Assembly (NCBI RefSeq): GCF_015711015.1
Contig: NZ_CP064653.1
Location: 4,526,001 to 4,590,000 of the forward strand
Direction of reading: 5' to 3'
From: Methylomonas sp. LL1
GTDB taxonomy: Bacteria > Pseudomonadota > Gammaproteobacteria > Methylococcales > Methylomonadaceae
DNA length: 64,000 bases
A program made the position numbers and the translations under genes. Below the pieces are notes generated by a model. It had not been told where the DNA came from. It saw nothing but the letters and a program-made list of their open reading frames with translations, and ran no database searches. Shown here piece by piece: positions 1 to 9,055 of this stretch. The stretch's first letter is position 1. Every line of letters starts with the position of its first letter.

Positions 1-1961
1 TCATAGGCACCAATTCCCATTCCGGCATTTCCCTTGGTAGTATCGAACGGTTTAAATAATCTTTCCGCGATGAATTGTTGGTCCATGCCTACGCCGTTAT
101 CCATGATGTCAATCACCGCATAATCTTGATCTGTACTCAAAACAAGTTTGACCCAGCCGCCCGGTTTTTGGGTGGCTTCCTGCGCGTTTTGTATCAGGTT
201 GGTGATGATGCTATTTAATTTTGTCAGGTTTGCGCGGATTATGCAGTTTTCTAGGGTGGTTTCAAATTGTAGTGGCGGCGAGCCAATATGATGGCGTTTA
301 ATTTTTAGAATAACATCGACCAAATTGATCTGGGAGTCGGAAGAGGGAGGGGCATTGCCCTGTCTTAATTGTTCCACAATATGTTGCATTTTGTGAAATA
401 CGTTATTGAGTGTATCAATTGTGTCATCGAAGAAATCGGGATTGTGCTTGTGTTTGTCGGCGTTTTTGACAATTAAGGAAATTTGAGCCGTGATGTTTTT
501 TAAATCATGCACCAGATAGGCGGAAAGGCGATGGTAGGCTTCAAATTGTCGGTTACTGGCTAGGGCTTCGCTGGCTTTATTGAGGGCAATGGCGTTAGCC
601 AATTGCATGCCGACCGTTTTTAATAGATCGTGATCCTCCCAGTTAAGTTTTCTGGGCACTCTGGGTTGAGTCAGGACGGCAAAGGCTTCGAGGTGATTAA
701 GGTGAAACAGTGGAACGATCAACCAGACTTGGCTGTCTTCATAACACCAGGGGGATAAGTCAATATCTTCATAGACTTCCGGCGCGTGTGCCAATTCGAA
801 GAAATCGATAACCCATTGCTTGTTTGCCAAATATTCAGGTAGGTGTTTACCGTTTTTAAGATGGTCGAGTTCTTGAGGGGTCAGACGCAAATTTTGTTCC
901 GCGGCTAAAACAAATTGGCCTTGTTCGTTTTTTAGCCAAAGTCCGCCACCGCTACTTTCCACTAGGCTCATCAGTGTGGTGATGATAAAATTTTTTAACT
1001 CTTCCAGTGATTCGAGTTTGGCTAATGCTTTGCTGATTTTTAGCCACTCTTCGCGATAATCATAACTGTAATGAAAAAAATGTTTGCCAAAATAGACTTT
1101 GGCTAATGCTCTAATTTTGCCGGATGTAAATGATACAGCCAGCAACAGGATGGCGAGAAAAATAAATACCGTTTGAACGGTTTCGCCCCATTCCGCATTT
1201 GCATGCTTCAAGTAGTACCCTGCCGCGGACATCAGAATCAAATAAACGCCACAACCAAATAATATAGTGGTGTAAAAAACTGTTTTACGTGGACTTGTTT
1301 GTTCCAAGTTTTGATTGACGTCATCTAGGCGGGGAAGAGCGATTGCCAGAAATGGCACCAATAATGCGTTGATGATGCCGCGTGATTGCCATGATGCAAT
1401 ATCTAAGTGTTTGTAAAGCAGGGATTTGCTGTAGGTAAACAGGTCCGCTACAAAAAGCGCGGCAAGCCCCAAGCAGATGAACTTCAAATTCCAACGCTGG
1501 TTCAATGGGGTATTTCGATATAACTGTTCGATAAGGATCAGTCCCAGAACAGCTGATACCACGTGAGCAAAAAAACGTGGATCGGCCTGTATCCATGGGT
1601 GAATAAAGTCCAGAAAATTGGGAAAAGCCTCTATACTTGCTGCAAATGACACAAATAGGCCTATCGGGAGCGCAAGTCTGGAGCGGATGTACTGATAATC
1701 GTTGCCGTATTTTTGTCTCGACAATAAAGCCGCGAGCAGGAAAAACCAGGAAACGTTCCGCAATGTCTCAAAAATCAGTGTGTCCGCCAGAAAAAACTGA
1801 CTATCCTGGGTGGTGCGGACGATGGCACCGCTCCAGAATGCGGAAAGCAATGCCGATAGGATAAATAACCAGTAGCGTTTTTTTCTGATGATGGCAAACA
1901 GGAAGAGTGACGTGTAGGCTATAGTACTGGTCAGATAACTGAGAAAAATAAAACTTTCCAT
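1..1961 (-). CDS. prsK: PrsK-like XrtA/PEP-CTERM system histidine kinase (3' end outside window)
   Basis: The leftward frame opens with ATG at 1959-1961 and stays open to base 1, so at least 653 residues are present and the C-terminus is cut. The first ~300 residues hold a series of hydrophobic membrane segments (starting FIFLSYLTSTIAYTSLFLFA). A GAF-like region follows, then a dimerisation segment with the H-box 'LVHDLKN' and an ATPase domain with the N-box 'NLIQNAQEA' and the G-boxes 'DNGVGM' and 'GMGIGAYE'. This arrangement fits PrsK, the membrane sensor kinase of exosortase-A loci, which normally pairs with the sigma-54 regulator PrsR; prsR would lie left of base 1. It is divergent from the EPS gene train. 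The family call rests on architecture, the GMGIGAYE motif and the neighbours. Confidence 0.88.
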   Translation of the reverse strand, partial: MESFIFLSYLTSTIAYTSLFLFAIIRKKRYWLFILSALLSAFWSGAIVRTTQDSQFFLADTLIFETLRNVSWFFLLAALLSRQKYGNDYQYIRSRLALPIGLFVSFAASIEAFPNFLDFIHPWIQADPRFFAHVVSAVLGLILIEQLYRNTPLNQRWNLKFICLGLAALFVADLFTYSKSLLYKHLDIASWQSRGIINALLVPFLAIALPRLDDVNQNLEQTSPRKTVFYTTILFGCGVYLILMSAAGYYLKHANAEWGETVQTVFIFLAILLLAVSFTSGKIRALAKVYFGKHFFHYSYDYREEWLKISKALAKLESLEELKNFIITTLMSLVESSGGGLWLKNEQGQFVLAAEQNLRLTPQELDHLKNGKHLPEYLANKQWVIDFFELAHAPEVYEDIDLSPWCYEDSQVWLIVPLFHLNHLEAFAVLTQPRVPRKLNWEDHDLLKTVGMQLANAIALNKASEALASNRQFEAYHRLSAYLVHDLKNITAQISLIVKNADKHKHNPDFFDDTIDTLNNVFHKMQHIVEQLRQGNAPPSSDSQINLVDVILKIKRHHIGSPPLQFETTLENCIIRANLTKLNSIITNLIQNAQEATQKPGGWVKLVLSTDQDYAVIDIMDNGVGMDQQFIAERLFKPFDTTKGNAGMGIGAY

Positions 1962-1997
1962 GATTTGATTATTTCGTAAGACCTTTGGACGAGGATA

Positions 1998-2025
1998 AAT
2001 AGCTATCTTATTGGCTATTATAGCT
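1998..2025. promoter_or_regulatory. Inverted repeats between divergent prsK and the EPS train
   Basis: The 113-base gap between the two divergent genes holds two interleaved perfect inverted repeats: AATAGC (1998-2003) with GCTATT (2014-2019), and AGCTAT (2001-2006) with ATAGCT (2020-2025). A shared regulatory region is expected here, so this could be an operator. The bases show only the symmetry; the function is inference. No convincing sigma-70 or sigma-54 promoter was seen next to it. Confidence 0.3.
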
Positions 2026-2074
2026 GCAAGTTTTATCCGTAACGGTGATTTGCTTGAGTAATAGATAGGCAGGT

Positions 2075-2548
2075 ATGGAACAAATACTCAACGAGATTTT
2101 AAGTGAACCTCAGTTTGCCGAAGGTTCGGCTTGGAAGCGATGCTGGTACCATGCGGGAGAAAAGATCATCGAAAAAGGAGAGTTAGGCAGTACTTTGTTT
2201 TTTGTTGAAGAAGGGCAAGTAAGAGTTCTGGGGGGGGCGGAGATTGAGGGTAATAAAAAGATTAATCCTGGTTTATGTGATATGAACGCGGGATCCGTCT
2301 TCGGCGATATTTGTCTTTACGGTTCTCATAGAAGGACCGCCTCCGTAGTGGCCTTGACGGATGTCTGCATCTTGGAGATTCGCAGTGATATGTTAAGCAT
2401 TTATCTGGATGATCATCCGGTACAAGGTTACCTGTTCTTAAAGGCGATGTTTCAAGTGATGGTTTTACGTTTGGAATTGGCAAATGATCGAATTGAGAAG
2501 CTTTTGGCCTGGGGACTCAAGGCGCATGACATTGATAAATATCTTTGA
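2075..2548 (+). CDS. Cyclic-nucleotide-binding domain protein without DNA-binding domain
   Basis: This 157-residue protein is essentially one cNMP-binding beta-roll, with the phosphate-binding-cassette-like stretch 'GSVFGDICLYGSHRRTASV' at about residues 74-92. The usual FGE is FGD here, while the ligand-binding Arg is kept. After the hinge helix the chain ends in a short helix 'ANDRIEKLLAWGLKAHDIDKYL' with no helix-turn-helix, so it is unlikely to be a Crp-type transcription factor by itself. It lies between prsK and the acyltransferase gene and its stop is 29 bases before the next start, so the two are probably cotranscribed. A class I adenylate cyclase lies 31 kb away in the same window. 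What it senses is not known. Confidence 0.75.
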   Translation: MEQILNEILSEPQFAEGSAWKRCWYHAGEKIIEKGELGSTLFFVEEGQVRVLGGAEIEGNKKINPGLCDMNAGSVFGDICLYGSHRRTASVVALTDVCILEIRSDMLSIYLDDHPVQGYLFLKAMFQVMVLRLELANDRIEKLLAWGLKAHDIDKYL

Positions 2549-2577
2549 TTTTCAATGTCATCGAACAGGAGGGGGGT

Positions 2578-3315
2578 ATGATTGAAGAGTCAAATTTTTC
2601 TCTGGTTGAGAACTTTGAGCGATATTTCAAAGTGGAGTTAGCCAAATCCGAAGCGCAAAAGGAACAGGTTTTTGGGATTAGGTATCGAGTCTATTGTGAA
2701 GAATTTAAATACGAAGCAGTTGATTTGTTTCCCGATCATTTAGAAACCGATGAATATGATAAGGATTCACGCCATTGTCTGATTGTTCATCGTCAGTCAG
2801 GAATGCCGGCGGGCTGTGTGCGATTGGTACCTGCCTTGGGAGATCGGGGACGAGTGCCATTACCCCTAGAGAAATATTGTGATTCAAGCCTTGATCAAAA
2901 TTGTATCGATAGTTGGGCCTTGGATCGTAAGACGGTATGCGAGATTTCCCGATTAGCCGTGGATGGTGCTTTTAGGCGTCGTACCGGCGAAAGTTTAACT
3001 CGGTTTGGTGAAATCAGCGGACTGCATTTTTCAGCTCAGGAGCAAAGAACTTTCTCATTGATTGCGGTGGCATGTTTTCTTGCCGCTACTGCTCTGACGG
3101 AAATGGATGGGCGCACCAATGTGTTTGCAATGATGGAACCGTTTTTACCGCGATTGATGCACCGGTCAGGTATTGATTTTCAGCGGGTTGGAAAAGACAT
3201 TGATTATCATGGAATAAGGGCTCCTTATTTTATAACAACACAGTCGGCGTTAGCGAATATGCATAAGGATTTGTTGATGCTATATCAGTGGATCAAGCAT
3301 AATATTGATGGTTAA
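2578..3315 (+). CDS. PEP-CTERM/exosortase system-associated acyltransferase
   Basis: A 245-residue protein with a GNAT/autoinducer-synthase-like fold: 'FGIRYRVYCEEFKYE' near the N-terminus, then 'AGCVRLVPA' and 'CEISRLAVDGAFRRR', the acyl-CoA-binding type signature of the family. It matches the acyltransferase family repeatedly found beside prsK in exosortase-A loci. I chose ATG 2578 because AGGAGG at 2567-2572 lies five bases before it; a longer frame from TTG 2545 overlaps the previous stop and has no ribosome site. The acyl donor and acceptor are unknown; modification of the polysaccharide or production of a signal are both possible. Confidence 0.82.
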   Translation: MIEESNFSLVENFERYFKVELAKSEAQKEQVFGIRYRVYCEEFKYEAVDLFPDHLETDEYDKDSRHCLIVHRQSGMPAGCVRLVPALGDRGRVPLPLEKYCDSSLDQNCIDSWALDRKTVCEISRLAVDGAFRRRTGESLTRFGEISGLHFSAQEQRTFSLIAVACFLAATALTEMDGRTNVFAMMEPFLPRLMHRSGIDFQRVGKDIDYHGIRAPYFITTQSALANMHKDLLMLYQWIKHNIDG

Positions 3316-3389
3316 TGTTGTTTTTCATTTTTTAGGAAAATAAGCCGGTTTGCCTTGTATTCGGTTAAGAATTATTTTTGGAGTAATTA

Positions 3390-5804
3390 ATGTTAATTGG
3401 TAAATTTAGGAAATATAAATCATTTTTACCGTATTTAGTGGTTAATGCATTGGTTTTGACGGCTTGTAATTCGCCTGAAGAAATGGCTGACAACCATTTG
3501 CAAAAGGGGAAGGAATTCTTTGAAAAAGGTGAATATGATAAGGCTATACTAGAATTAAAAACATCTAGCCAGAGTGGTGATCAACGCTCAGATACCTACT
3601 ATTACATGGCCTTGTTGGATGAGAAAAATAACAACTTTAAGTCGATGCGGGAAAATCTGTTTAAAACAGTAGAGCTTGATCCAAATAATCTGGAGGCAAG
3701 GCAGAAATTAGGTAAAGTGCATCTGCTTTTTGGTGATTTGGATAAAGCCTTGGAACAGGCGAATTTTGTATTGTCGGCAAGGCCCGAAGATGCAGACTCA
3801 AAGCTTTTAAAAGCTTCGGTTTATATTAGGCAAGGTAAAAAAGACCAGGCAACAGAAATCGTTGACACAGTAATAGCCGCAAATTTAGAAAACATTGATG
3901 CGTTGTCATTGAAAGCTGCAATATTTTTTGAAGACAATCAGCTTGATAAAGCATTGGATTTAGTCAACTCCGCTTTAATAAAAGACACAAAAAACTTGCC
4001 ACTTAGGCTTTTCAAAATCAAGATTAATGCAAAACGCAATAACATTGAAGCAATTATTGATGATTATAAAGAGTTGGTAAGAATTTATCCCGATGCTGAA
4101 AATTTTAAATTGAGTTTGGCATCCATTTATTCCATGACGGATAAGTTAGAGTTGGCGGAAGCTTTATTGCGTGAGATGTTGGATAAAAATCAAGATAAAG
4201 TAGAGCCGAAAATTGTATTACTTGAATTCTTAAACGCGAAAGTTAAAGATCGAGTTGAAGGCGAGTTTAAGTCCATGTTGGCAAAGTCTGGAAAAAATTC
4301 GACAGCCATATTGGAATTGTCTAAGTGGATGTTGGCTTCGGGCTATATCGATGCTGCATCCGGTGGATTGATGCAAGTTGCTGAGATGGAAGGCAATAGT
4401 AATACAGGATTAACAGCCAAAACAATACTTGCGGAGATTGCTTTAAATAAGAAGGAATATGAAAAGGTTGAAAAGTCGATCGCTGAAGTTTTGGCAGTTA
4501 ATTCCGACTTTGTCGAGGCTAGTTTACTTAAGGCTCGATTGCTTCTGGCACAAAATAATCCTGATCAAGCTATTGAATTATTAAATAAAACAGTTTGGAC
4601 CAAAAACGACTCCGATAATGCTTTTATGCTGTTAGGGCAAGCTTATGTTCTTAAGAAAGATCAAAAACAAGCTGATAAAAATTTTAAGCAGGCTTTGGAA
4701 ATAAATCCTGCTAATATTCAGGCATTTTCTCCAATTTATGGTGGCTATTTACAAGCTAATCAGAAAGAAACTGCCAGGCAGTATTTGGATAAGGCTTTAA
4801 AAAGTAAACCGAATCAGGCGTTGTTTTTAACTAACAAAGCCGAATTAGATATTTTGGAAAAAAAATGGGATGATGCCCAAGAGACAGTTCAGCGACTAGC
4901 ACTATTCTCGAAAAATAAGGCAGTGCCTTTTTATTTGCAAGCAAATATATTGCAAGGCAAAGGGCAGTATGCGGATGCAATAAAACTGTACGAAAAATTA
5001 CTTGTTGAATTTCCAGAACACTTAAATTCAATGGCCAATCTGGTTAGATCCTACGAGGCATTAAAACAACGCGATAAGGCTCTGAGTTTTCTTGAGGCTC
5101 ATCAAGCTAAACACAAAGATAACCTAGTCGTTGTGGGTGTTTTAAGCGATATTTATATGGCAAATAAGGATTATGAAAAAGCCAAGCAATTGCTCCTCAA
5201 TCAGATAAAAATGTCGCCAGACAAGTCTGTACCATTGTATTTGGCATTAGCTAAAGTTGAAGCGGTGCTGGGGAAAGGTATCGATAATGCTAGAGAGGTC
5301 TATGTCAAAGGTCTACAGGTAAATCCGGACGATCCGCAACTCTCCATGGCTTTAGCCGGGTTGTATGAGCAAACCGGAAATAAAAGCGAAGCTCGTAAAA
5401 TTTACGAGCGATTAATAGCTATGAATCCTGATACCAACTTGGCAATCAACAATTTAGCTGCCTTGCTGATAGAATCCAACAGCAGTGAAGATGTTTTAAA
5501 AGGCTTGGAAATGGCGGAAAGATTTAAGGATATGGATAATACCTATTTTCAGGATACTTATGCTTGGGGATTGGTGAAGAATGGAAAAAGTAAGGAAGGT
5601 TTGGCGGTTTTGGAATCGCTGGTTGTAAAAGAGCCAAAAATGCCAGAGCTTCGCTATCATTTAGGCGTGGCCCATTTCAAAAGTGGTAATAAGGCGACCG
5701 CAATAGTTGAATTAAAACAAGCAATAGCCCTGTCGGAGAAGCAACAGAAAGCATTCGCGGGAAGAGATGAGGCAAAAAAAATGCTGAGCGAGCTTGAGCA
5801 TTAG
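3390..5804 (+). CDS. prsT: PEP-CTERM system TPR-repeat lipoprotein PrsT
   Basis: An 804-residue protein with a lipoprotein signal peptide (hydrophobic PYLVVNALVLTAC, lipid-attachment Cys about residue 26) and then almost nothing but tetratricopeptide repeats to the C-terminus, e.g. 'GKEFFEKGEYDKAILELK', 'DPNNLEARQKLGKVHL', 'NPANIQAFSPIYGGYLQ'. This is the make-up of PrsT, the large TPR lipoprotein of exosortase-A/EPS loci, thought to act as a periplasmic scaffold for polymer export. GGAG precedes ATG 3390. Its DNA is visibly more AT-rich than the genes from 11.7 kb on. It is followed after 47 bases by the export lipoprotein gene. Confidence 0.9.
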   Translation: MLIGKFRKYKSFLPYLVVNALVLTACNSPEEMADNHLQKGKEFFEKGEYDKAILELKTSSQSGDQRSDTYYYMALLDEKNNNFKSMRENLFKTVELDPNNLEARQKLGKVHLLFGDLDKALEQANFVLSARPEDADSKLLKASVYIRQGKKDQATEIVDTVIAANLENIDALSLKAAIFFEDNQLDKALDLVNSALIKDTKNLPLRLFKIKINAKRNNIEAIIDDYKELVRIYPDAENFKLSLASIYSMTDKLELAEALLREMLDKNQDKVEPKIVLLEFLNAKVKDRVEGEFKSMLAKSGKNSTAILELSKWMLASGYIDAASGGLMQVAEMEGNSNTGLTAKTILAEIALNKKEYEKVEKSIAEVLAVNSDFVEASLLKARLLLAQNNPDQAIELLNKTVWTKNDSDNAFMLLGQAYVLKKDQKQADKNFKQALEINPANIQAFSPIYGGYLQANQKETARQYLDKALKSKPNQALFLTNKAELDILEKKWDDAQETVQRLALFSKNKAVPFYLQANILQGKGQYADAIKLYEKLLVEFPEHLNSMANLVRSYEALKQRDKALSFLEAHQAKHKDNLVVVGVLSDIYMANKDYEKAKQLLLNQIKMSPDKSVPLYLALAKVEAVLGKGIDNAREVYVKGLQVNPDDPQLSMALAGLYEQTGNKSEARKIYERLIAMNPDTNLAINNLAALLIESNSSEDVLKGLEMAERFKDMDNTYFQDTYAWGLVKNGKSKEGLAVLESLVVKEPKMPELRYHLGVAHFKSGNKATAIVELKQAIALSEKQQKAFAGRDEAKKMLSELEH

Positions 5805-5851
5805 TTGGTTTTTGATAGTAGGGTTATTCGAATTTTGTAGACTAGGAATTT

Positions 5852-6547
5852 GTGAGTATGGTTATCATGGGGATTAATGCCGTGTGGCATCGTATCGGGC
5901 TGATGGTTGTTTTGTTGATTGGTTTTAGCGGTTGTTCGCAGCCGTTATTAGAGGATGTGCGGCAAGCTTCTGATTACACCTATCGAATTGGGCCTGGCGA
6001 TAATGTCAATATTTTTGTTTGGGGCAACCCTGAGTTATCCACCTCGGCGGCAGTGCGTCCGGATGGCAAAATAACTGTACCCCTTGTCGAGGAATTGTTG
6101 GCCAGTGGTAAGACACCATTTCAATTGGCTAGGGATATCGAAAAAGTTTTATCAGTCTATGTGAAGAGTCCACAGGTTGTTGTGATGGTCTCTGGGTTTA
6201 AAGGCGTTAGAGATCAGCAAATTCGCATTATTGGTCGAATTGGCGGTGGTGGTGGCGGAGGTAGCGGCGGTGGTGGTAGCGGCGGTGGTAGCGGCGGCGG
6301 TGGCATAGGTCGCTATCAAGGAAAGTCCATACCGTATGAAAGAGGAATGACCTTGCTGGATGTGGTGATTCAAATCGGATTGAATCAATATGCCGATGGT
6401 AACAGGGCTAGTGTTATTCGTGATGTCGATGGAGATTTAAAGTCATATCGGGTGCGCATTGATGATTTAATAGATGATGCGGATTTGTCCGCAAACGTGC
6501 TGATGATGCCCGGCGATATCTTGATTATTCCAGATGCTTATTTTTAA
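5852..6547 (+). CDS. XrtA-type polysaccharide export lipoprotein (Wza/EpsE-like) with Gly/Ser insertion
   Basis: A 231-residue OMA-family protein: signal peptide ending in the lipobox 'GFSGC' (Cys about 28), a Poly_export domain ('YRIGPGDNVNIFVWGNPELS', about residues 44-110) and an SLBB-like domain ('MTLLDVVIQIG ... MMPGDILIIPD'). It should form the outer-membrane exit of the polysaccharide machine with the chain-length protein downstream. Residues 131-151 are only Gly and Ser (bases 6242-6304), inserted where homologues go straight from the 'IRIIG' strand into the next SLBB segment. The start is GTG 5852 with AGGA four bases upstream; ATG 5858 is also possible. Confidence 0.9.
   Translation: MSMVIMGINAVWHRIGLMVVLLIGFSGCSQPLLEDVRQASDYTYRIGPGDNVNIFVWGNPELSTSAAVRPDGKITVPLVEELLASGKTPFQLARDIEKVLSVYVKSPQVVVMVSGFKGVRDQQIRIIGRIGGGGGGGSGGGGSGGGSGGGGIGRYQGKSIPYERGMTLLDVVIQIGLNQYADGNRASVIRDVDGDLKSYRVRIDDLIDDADLSANVLMMPGDILIIPDAYF
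6242..6304 (+). repeat. GGT/GGC/AGC codon repeat encoding a Gly-Ser linker
   Basis: Sixty-three bases made almost only of GGT, GGC and AGC codons inside the export lipoprotein gene. The unit GGTAGCGGCGGTGGT recurs with small variations and the whole run is a multiple of three. It encodes 18 glycines and 3 serines. Such tracts arise and change length by replication slippage, so copy number may vary between strains. The reading frame stays open on both sides. Confidence 0.85.
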
Positions 6548-6568
6548 AAGAAGTTTTAGTGCCTAAAA

Positions 6569-8140
6569 ATGCAACAAGAACTTACTGAAGTATATTTTTA
6601 TTTAAAAGGTACGCTTAAATACAAGCGCATAGCCGTGATGTTTGCATTGCTGGTTTGTATTTGTAGTTGGACCTTTGTCTTTATAATGCCCGATAAATTT
6701 GAATCCAAAGCGAAGGTGCATATCGATTCATCGACAATAATAAGGCCATTGATGAGAGGTATGGTTATAGATCCGGATGTCTCGGCATTGATTAGAATCA
6801 TCCAGCAACTGATGTTTACTAGGCCTAACTTAGAGAAAATTATTGAGTTATCGCAATTAAAGCCAGTAAAGACTGGGGCTGTCATTAGTGGTGACTTCAT
6901 TGAAGCGTTAAAAAAAGACATAAAAATTTCTGGGGCCAAGGATAGAGATATATTCGACATTAGTTATTCTTCCGCTGATCCAGAAACAGCTAAAAGTGTA
7001 GTTCAAGCAGTGTTGACGGTTTTTTCAGAACAGGCGCAAGGTAAGGCTTTGGCTGATGCAAGTGATGCGCAACGATTCATCGAGCAACAACTGCGTGATT
7101 ATGAAATAAGGTTACAAGAAGCCGAAAAGGCAAAAGAAGATTTTAAGCGGGCAAATTTGGATCTTATCGGCGGCGAATCAGGTCAGCTTGGTGTTTTGAA
7201 TCAGTTAAAGGAACAATTAAACACCGCTTCGACAGCTCTGGAACAAGCCATAGCCAGAAAAAATGTACTCGGCGAGCAAATAGAGGAGGTTCAAGATTCC
7301 GATGAAGATTGGGGATTATCCACTATCACGGAAAATGTGGTACAGGAAGATGCAAAAATAACCGCATTGAACGATAGAAAAACAGAACTATTAATAAAAT
7401 ATACTGAAAAACATCCCGAAGTTTTGGCTATTGATAAGTTGATTGAATCGATACGGAAGCAGAATGAGCAGGAAAAAAATATCCAGCAAGAAAAGAATGC
7501 TCAGCAGGAAAACGAGATATTGCTGGATGATTCAAAGGCCGAACCTATTGGGGCTAAAAAATTAGCAAATCCCTATGTCCAGGCTTTAAAAATGGGATTT
7601 GATAATGCTCAAGCAGAGGTTGCTTCAAATGAAGCTCTGATCAACTCAATAAAAGCCAGAATAAAGGAAATTGAGCAAGGCTTGAACGAAAGATTGGCCA
7701 TCGAAACGGAGATGAAAAATTTAAATCGGGATTATGAAACGATTAATGGAAAATATTCCGAACTCCTAGAGCGGCGCGAGCAGGCTCATATAACCGAACG
7801 TGTGGACGACCAAACCTCTCGGCTTAAATTTAAGATTGCAGATCCTCCAACTAGGCCTAATAAGCCTTCCTCACCTAATCGAAAGCTTTTTTACTCCATG
7901 ATTTTGGCTGGTGGACTCGTTGTCGGGTTTGGAGTTGCATTCCTGATTTATTTCATTCGTCCGGTTTATATGTCTCCTCGGCAGGTTAGGGTGGTAACAG
8001 GTTTGCCATCTTTGGGCAGTGTTTCACTTACTAACCAAGGTATTTCTAAGGGTAAAGGTTTTGATTGGCTATTACTGCTATCAATCATGTTTTTATTGGC
8101 AGGTTATATTGGAATTATGTTATTTGAAATATTCAAATAG
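6569..8140 (+). CDS. XrtA system polysaccharide chain-length determinant (Wzz/EpsF-like)
   Basis: A 523-residue inner-membrane protein: N-terminal membrane segment (about residues 21-38, 'VMFALLVCICSWTFVFIMP'), a Wzz domain, a long periplasmic coiled coil rich in Glu/Gln/Lys (about 165-415), the Pro-rich motif 'ADPPTRPNKPSSPNR', a second membrane segment ('LFYSMILAGGLVVGFGVAFLIYF') and a third at the C-terminus. This is the PCP-2-like architecture of the chain-length proteins of exosortase loci. It has no kinase domain; the tyrosine autokinase is the next gene, 15 bases on. It presumably spans the periplasm to contact the export lipoprotein. Confidence 0.92.
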   Translation: MQQELTEVYFYLKGTLKYKRIAVMFALLVCICSWTFVFIMPDKFESKAKVHIDSSTIIRPLMRGMVIDPDVSALIRIIQQLMFTRPNLEKIIELSQLKPVKTGAVISGDFIEALKKDIKISGAKDRDIFDISYSSADPETAKSVVQAVLTVFSEQAQGKALADASDAQRFIEQQLRDYEIRLQEAEKAKEDFKRANLDLIGGESGQLGVLNQLKEQLNTASTALEQAIARKNVLGEQIEEVQDSDEDWGLSTITENVVQEDAKITALNDRKTELLIKYTEKHPEVLAIDKLIESIRKQNEQEKNIQQEKNAQQENEILLDDSKAEPIGAKKLANPYVQALKMGFDNAQAEVASNEALINSIKARIKEIEQGLNERLAIETEMKNLNRDYETINGKYSELLERREQAHITERVDDQTSRLKFKIADPPTRPNKPSSPNRKLFYSMILAGGLVVGFGVAFLIYFIRPVYMSPRQVRVVTGLPSLGSVSLTNQGISKGKGFDWLLLLSIMFLLAGYIGIMLFEIFK

Positions 8141-8155
8141 CGTTAGGTGGATTTT

Positions 8156-9055
8156 ATGAGCATTATTGAGAACGCTTTAAAAAAAGCCAATAAACAAGGC
8201 TTGATTGATAATAGAAACATTGAAGATGTGGCAATACCTCATCCTGAGCTAGATCCGGCTATTGAAAATAAACAGTCGGAACCTATGCTCGCCCACACTG
8301 AGGTCCAAAAGGGGCCGGATAATCTGGTTTCCATCAACTGGGAAATTCTGGCTGCCGAAGGATTTATCGACCATAACGATGCTAAATCGCAATTGGCGGA
8401 AGAGTTTAGGGTTATAAAACGGCCATTGGTGAATAATATTCAAGGTGTCGATGTCAATGGTATTTCTCGCCCTAACTTGATTTTAATCTGCAGTAGCCTG
8501 CCGGGAGAAGGAAAGACTTTTATATCGATTAATTTAGCTCTAAGCATCGCTAATGAAATGGATAAAAGTGTTCTTTTGATCGATGCCGATGTGGAGAAAC
8601 CTAGTATATCCAAGCAGCTAGGTATCAAGCAGTCGCCGGGATTGATTGAATATTTGGAAAATGACAAGGTTACATTCTCTGATATTTTACTAAAAACGGA
8701 TCTGCCGAATTTAAGTGTAATACCCGCGGGGAAACGCCATAAATATTCTACGGAATTATTGTCCAGTCAGAGAATGTATCTATTCGCGGAAGAGGTTAGC
8801 CGTCGTTATAAGGATAGGATTGTAATCTTCGACTCCCCACCGTTGCTTGTTGCCACTCAAGCGCAAATTTTGGCTGAGTTAGTTGGTCAAGTGGTGTTGG
8901 TTATTGCGGCGGAGGAAACCCCACAAAACGTGGTCAATGAATCAATCGCTAAATTAAGTAATTGCGATGTGGTGATGACGCTTTTGAACAAGACCAGAAA
9001 AGAAATGGATCTGTACGGGCATAGTTACAGTTATGGAAAGTATGGGCACGCATAA
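8156..9055 (+). CDS. XrtA-associated tyrosine autokinase (BY-kinase)
   Basis: A 299-residue cytoplasmic P-loop kinase: Walker A 'SSLPGEGKTF', Walker A' 'VLLIDADVEKPS', Walker B-type 'RIVIFDSPPLL', and a Tyr-rich tail 'MDLYGHSYSYGKYGHA', the autophosphorylation cluster typical of bacterial tyrosine kinases. It would regulate polymer assembly together with the upstream chain-length protein. I chose ATG 8156 because AGGTGG (8145-8150) sits five bases before it; GTG 8147 lies within that ribosome site. Its 3' end overlaps the start of the barrel gene. Confidence 0.9.
   Translation: MSIIENALKKANKQGLIDNRNIEDVAIPHPELDPAIENKQSEPMLAHTEVQKGPDNLVSINWEILAAEGFIDHNDAKSQLAEEFRVIKRPLVNNIQGVDVNGISRPNLILICSSLPGEGKTFISINLALSIANEMDKSVLLIDADVEKPSISKQLGIKQSPGLIEYLENDKVTFSDILLKTDLPNLSVIPAGKRHKYSTELLSSQRMYLFAEEVSRRYKDRIVIFDSPPLLVATQAQILAELVGQVVLVIAAEETPQNVVNESIAKLSNCDVVMTLLNKTRKEMDLYGHSYSYGKYGHA

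Noticed and set aside
2011..2027. Possible sigma-54 promoter (TTGGC...GC) before the cNMP-binding gene, as PrsR-type control would predict
   Set aside because: The GG-to-GC spacing is 11 bases instead of the required 10 and the rest of the consensus is poor.
6242..6304. Short tandem repeat considered as a CRISPR-like or recombination repeat
   Set aside because: The units are in-frame glycine and serine codons without spacers; it is a coding microsatellite.
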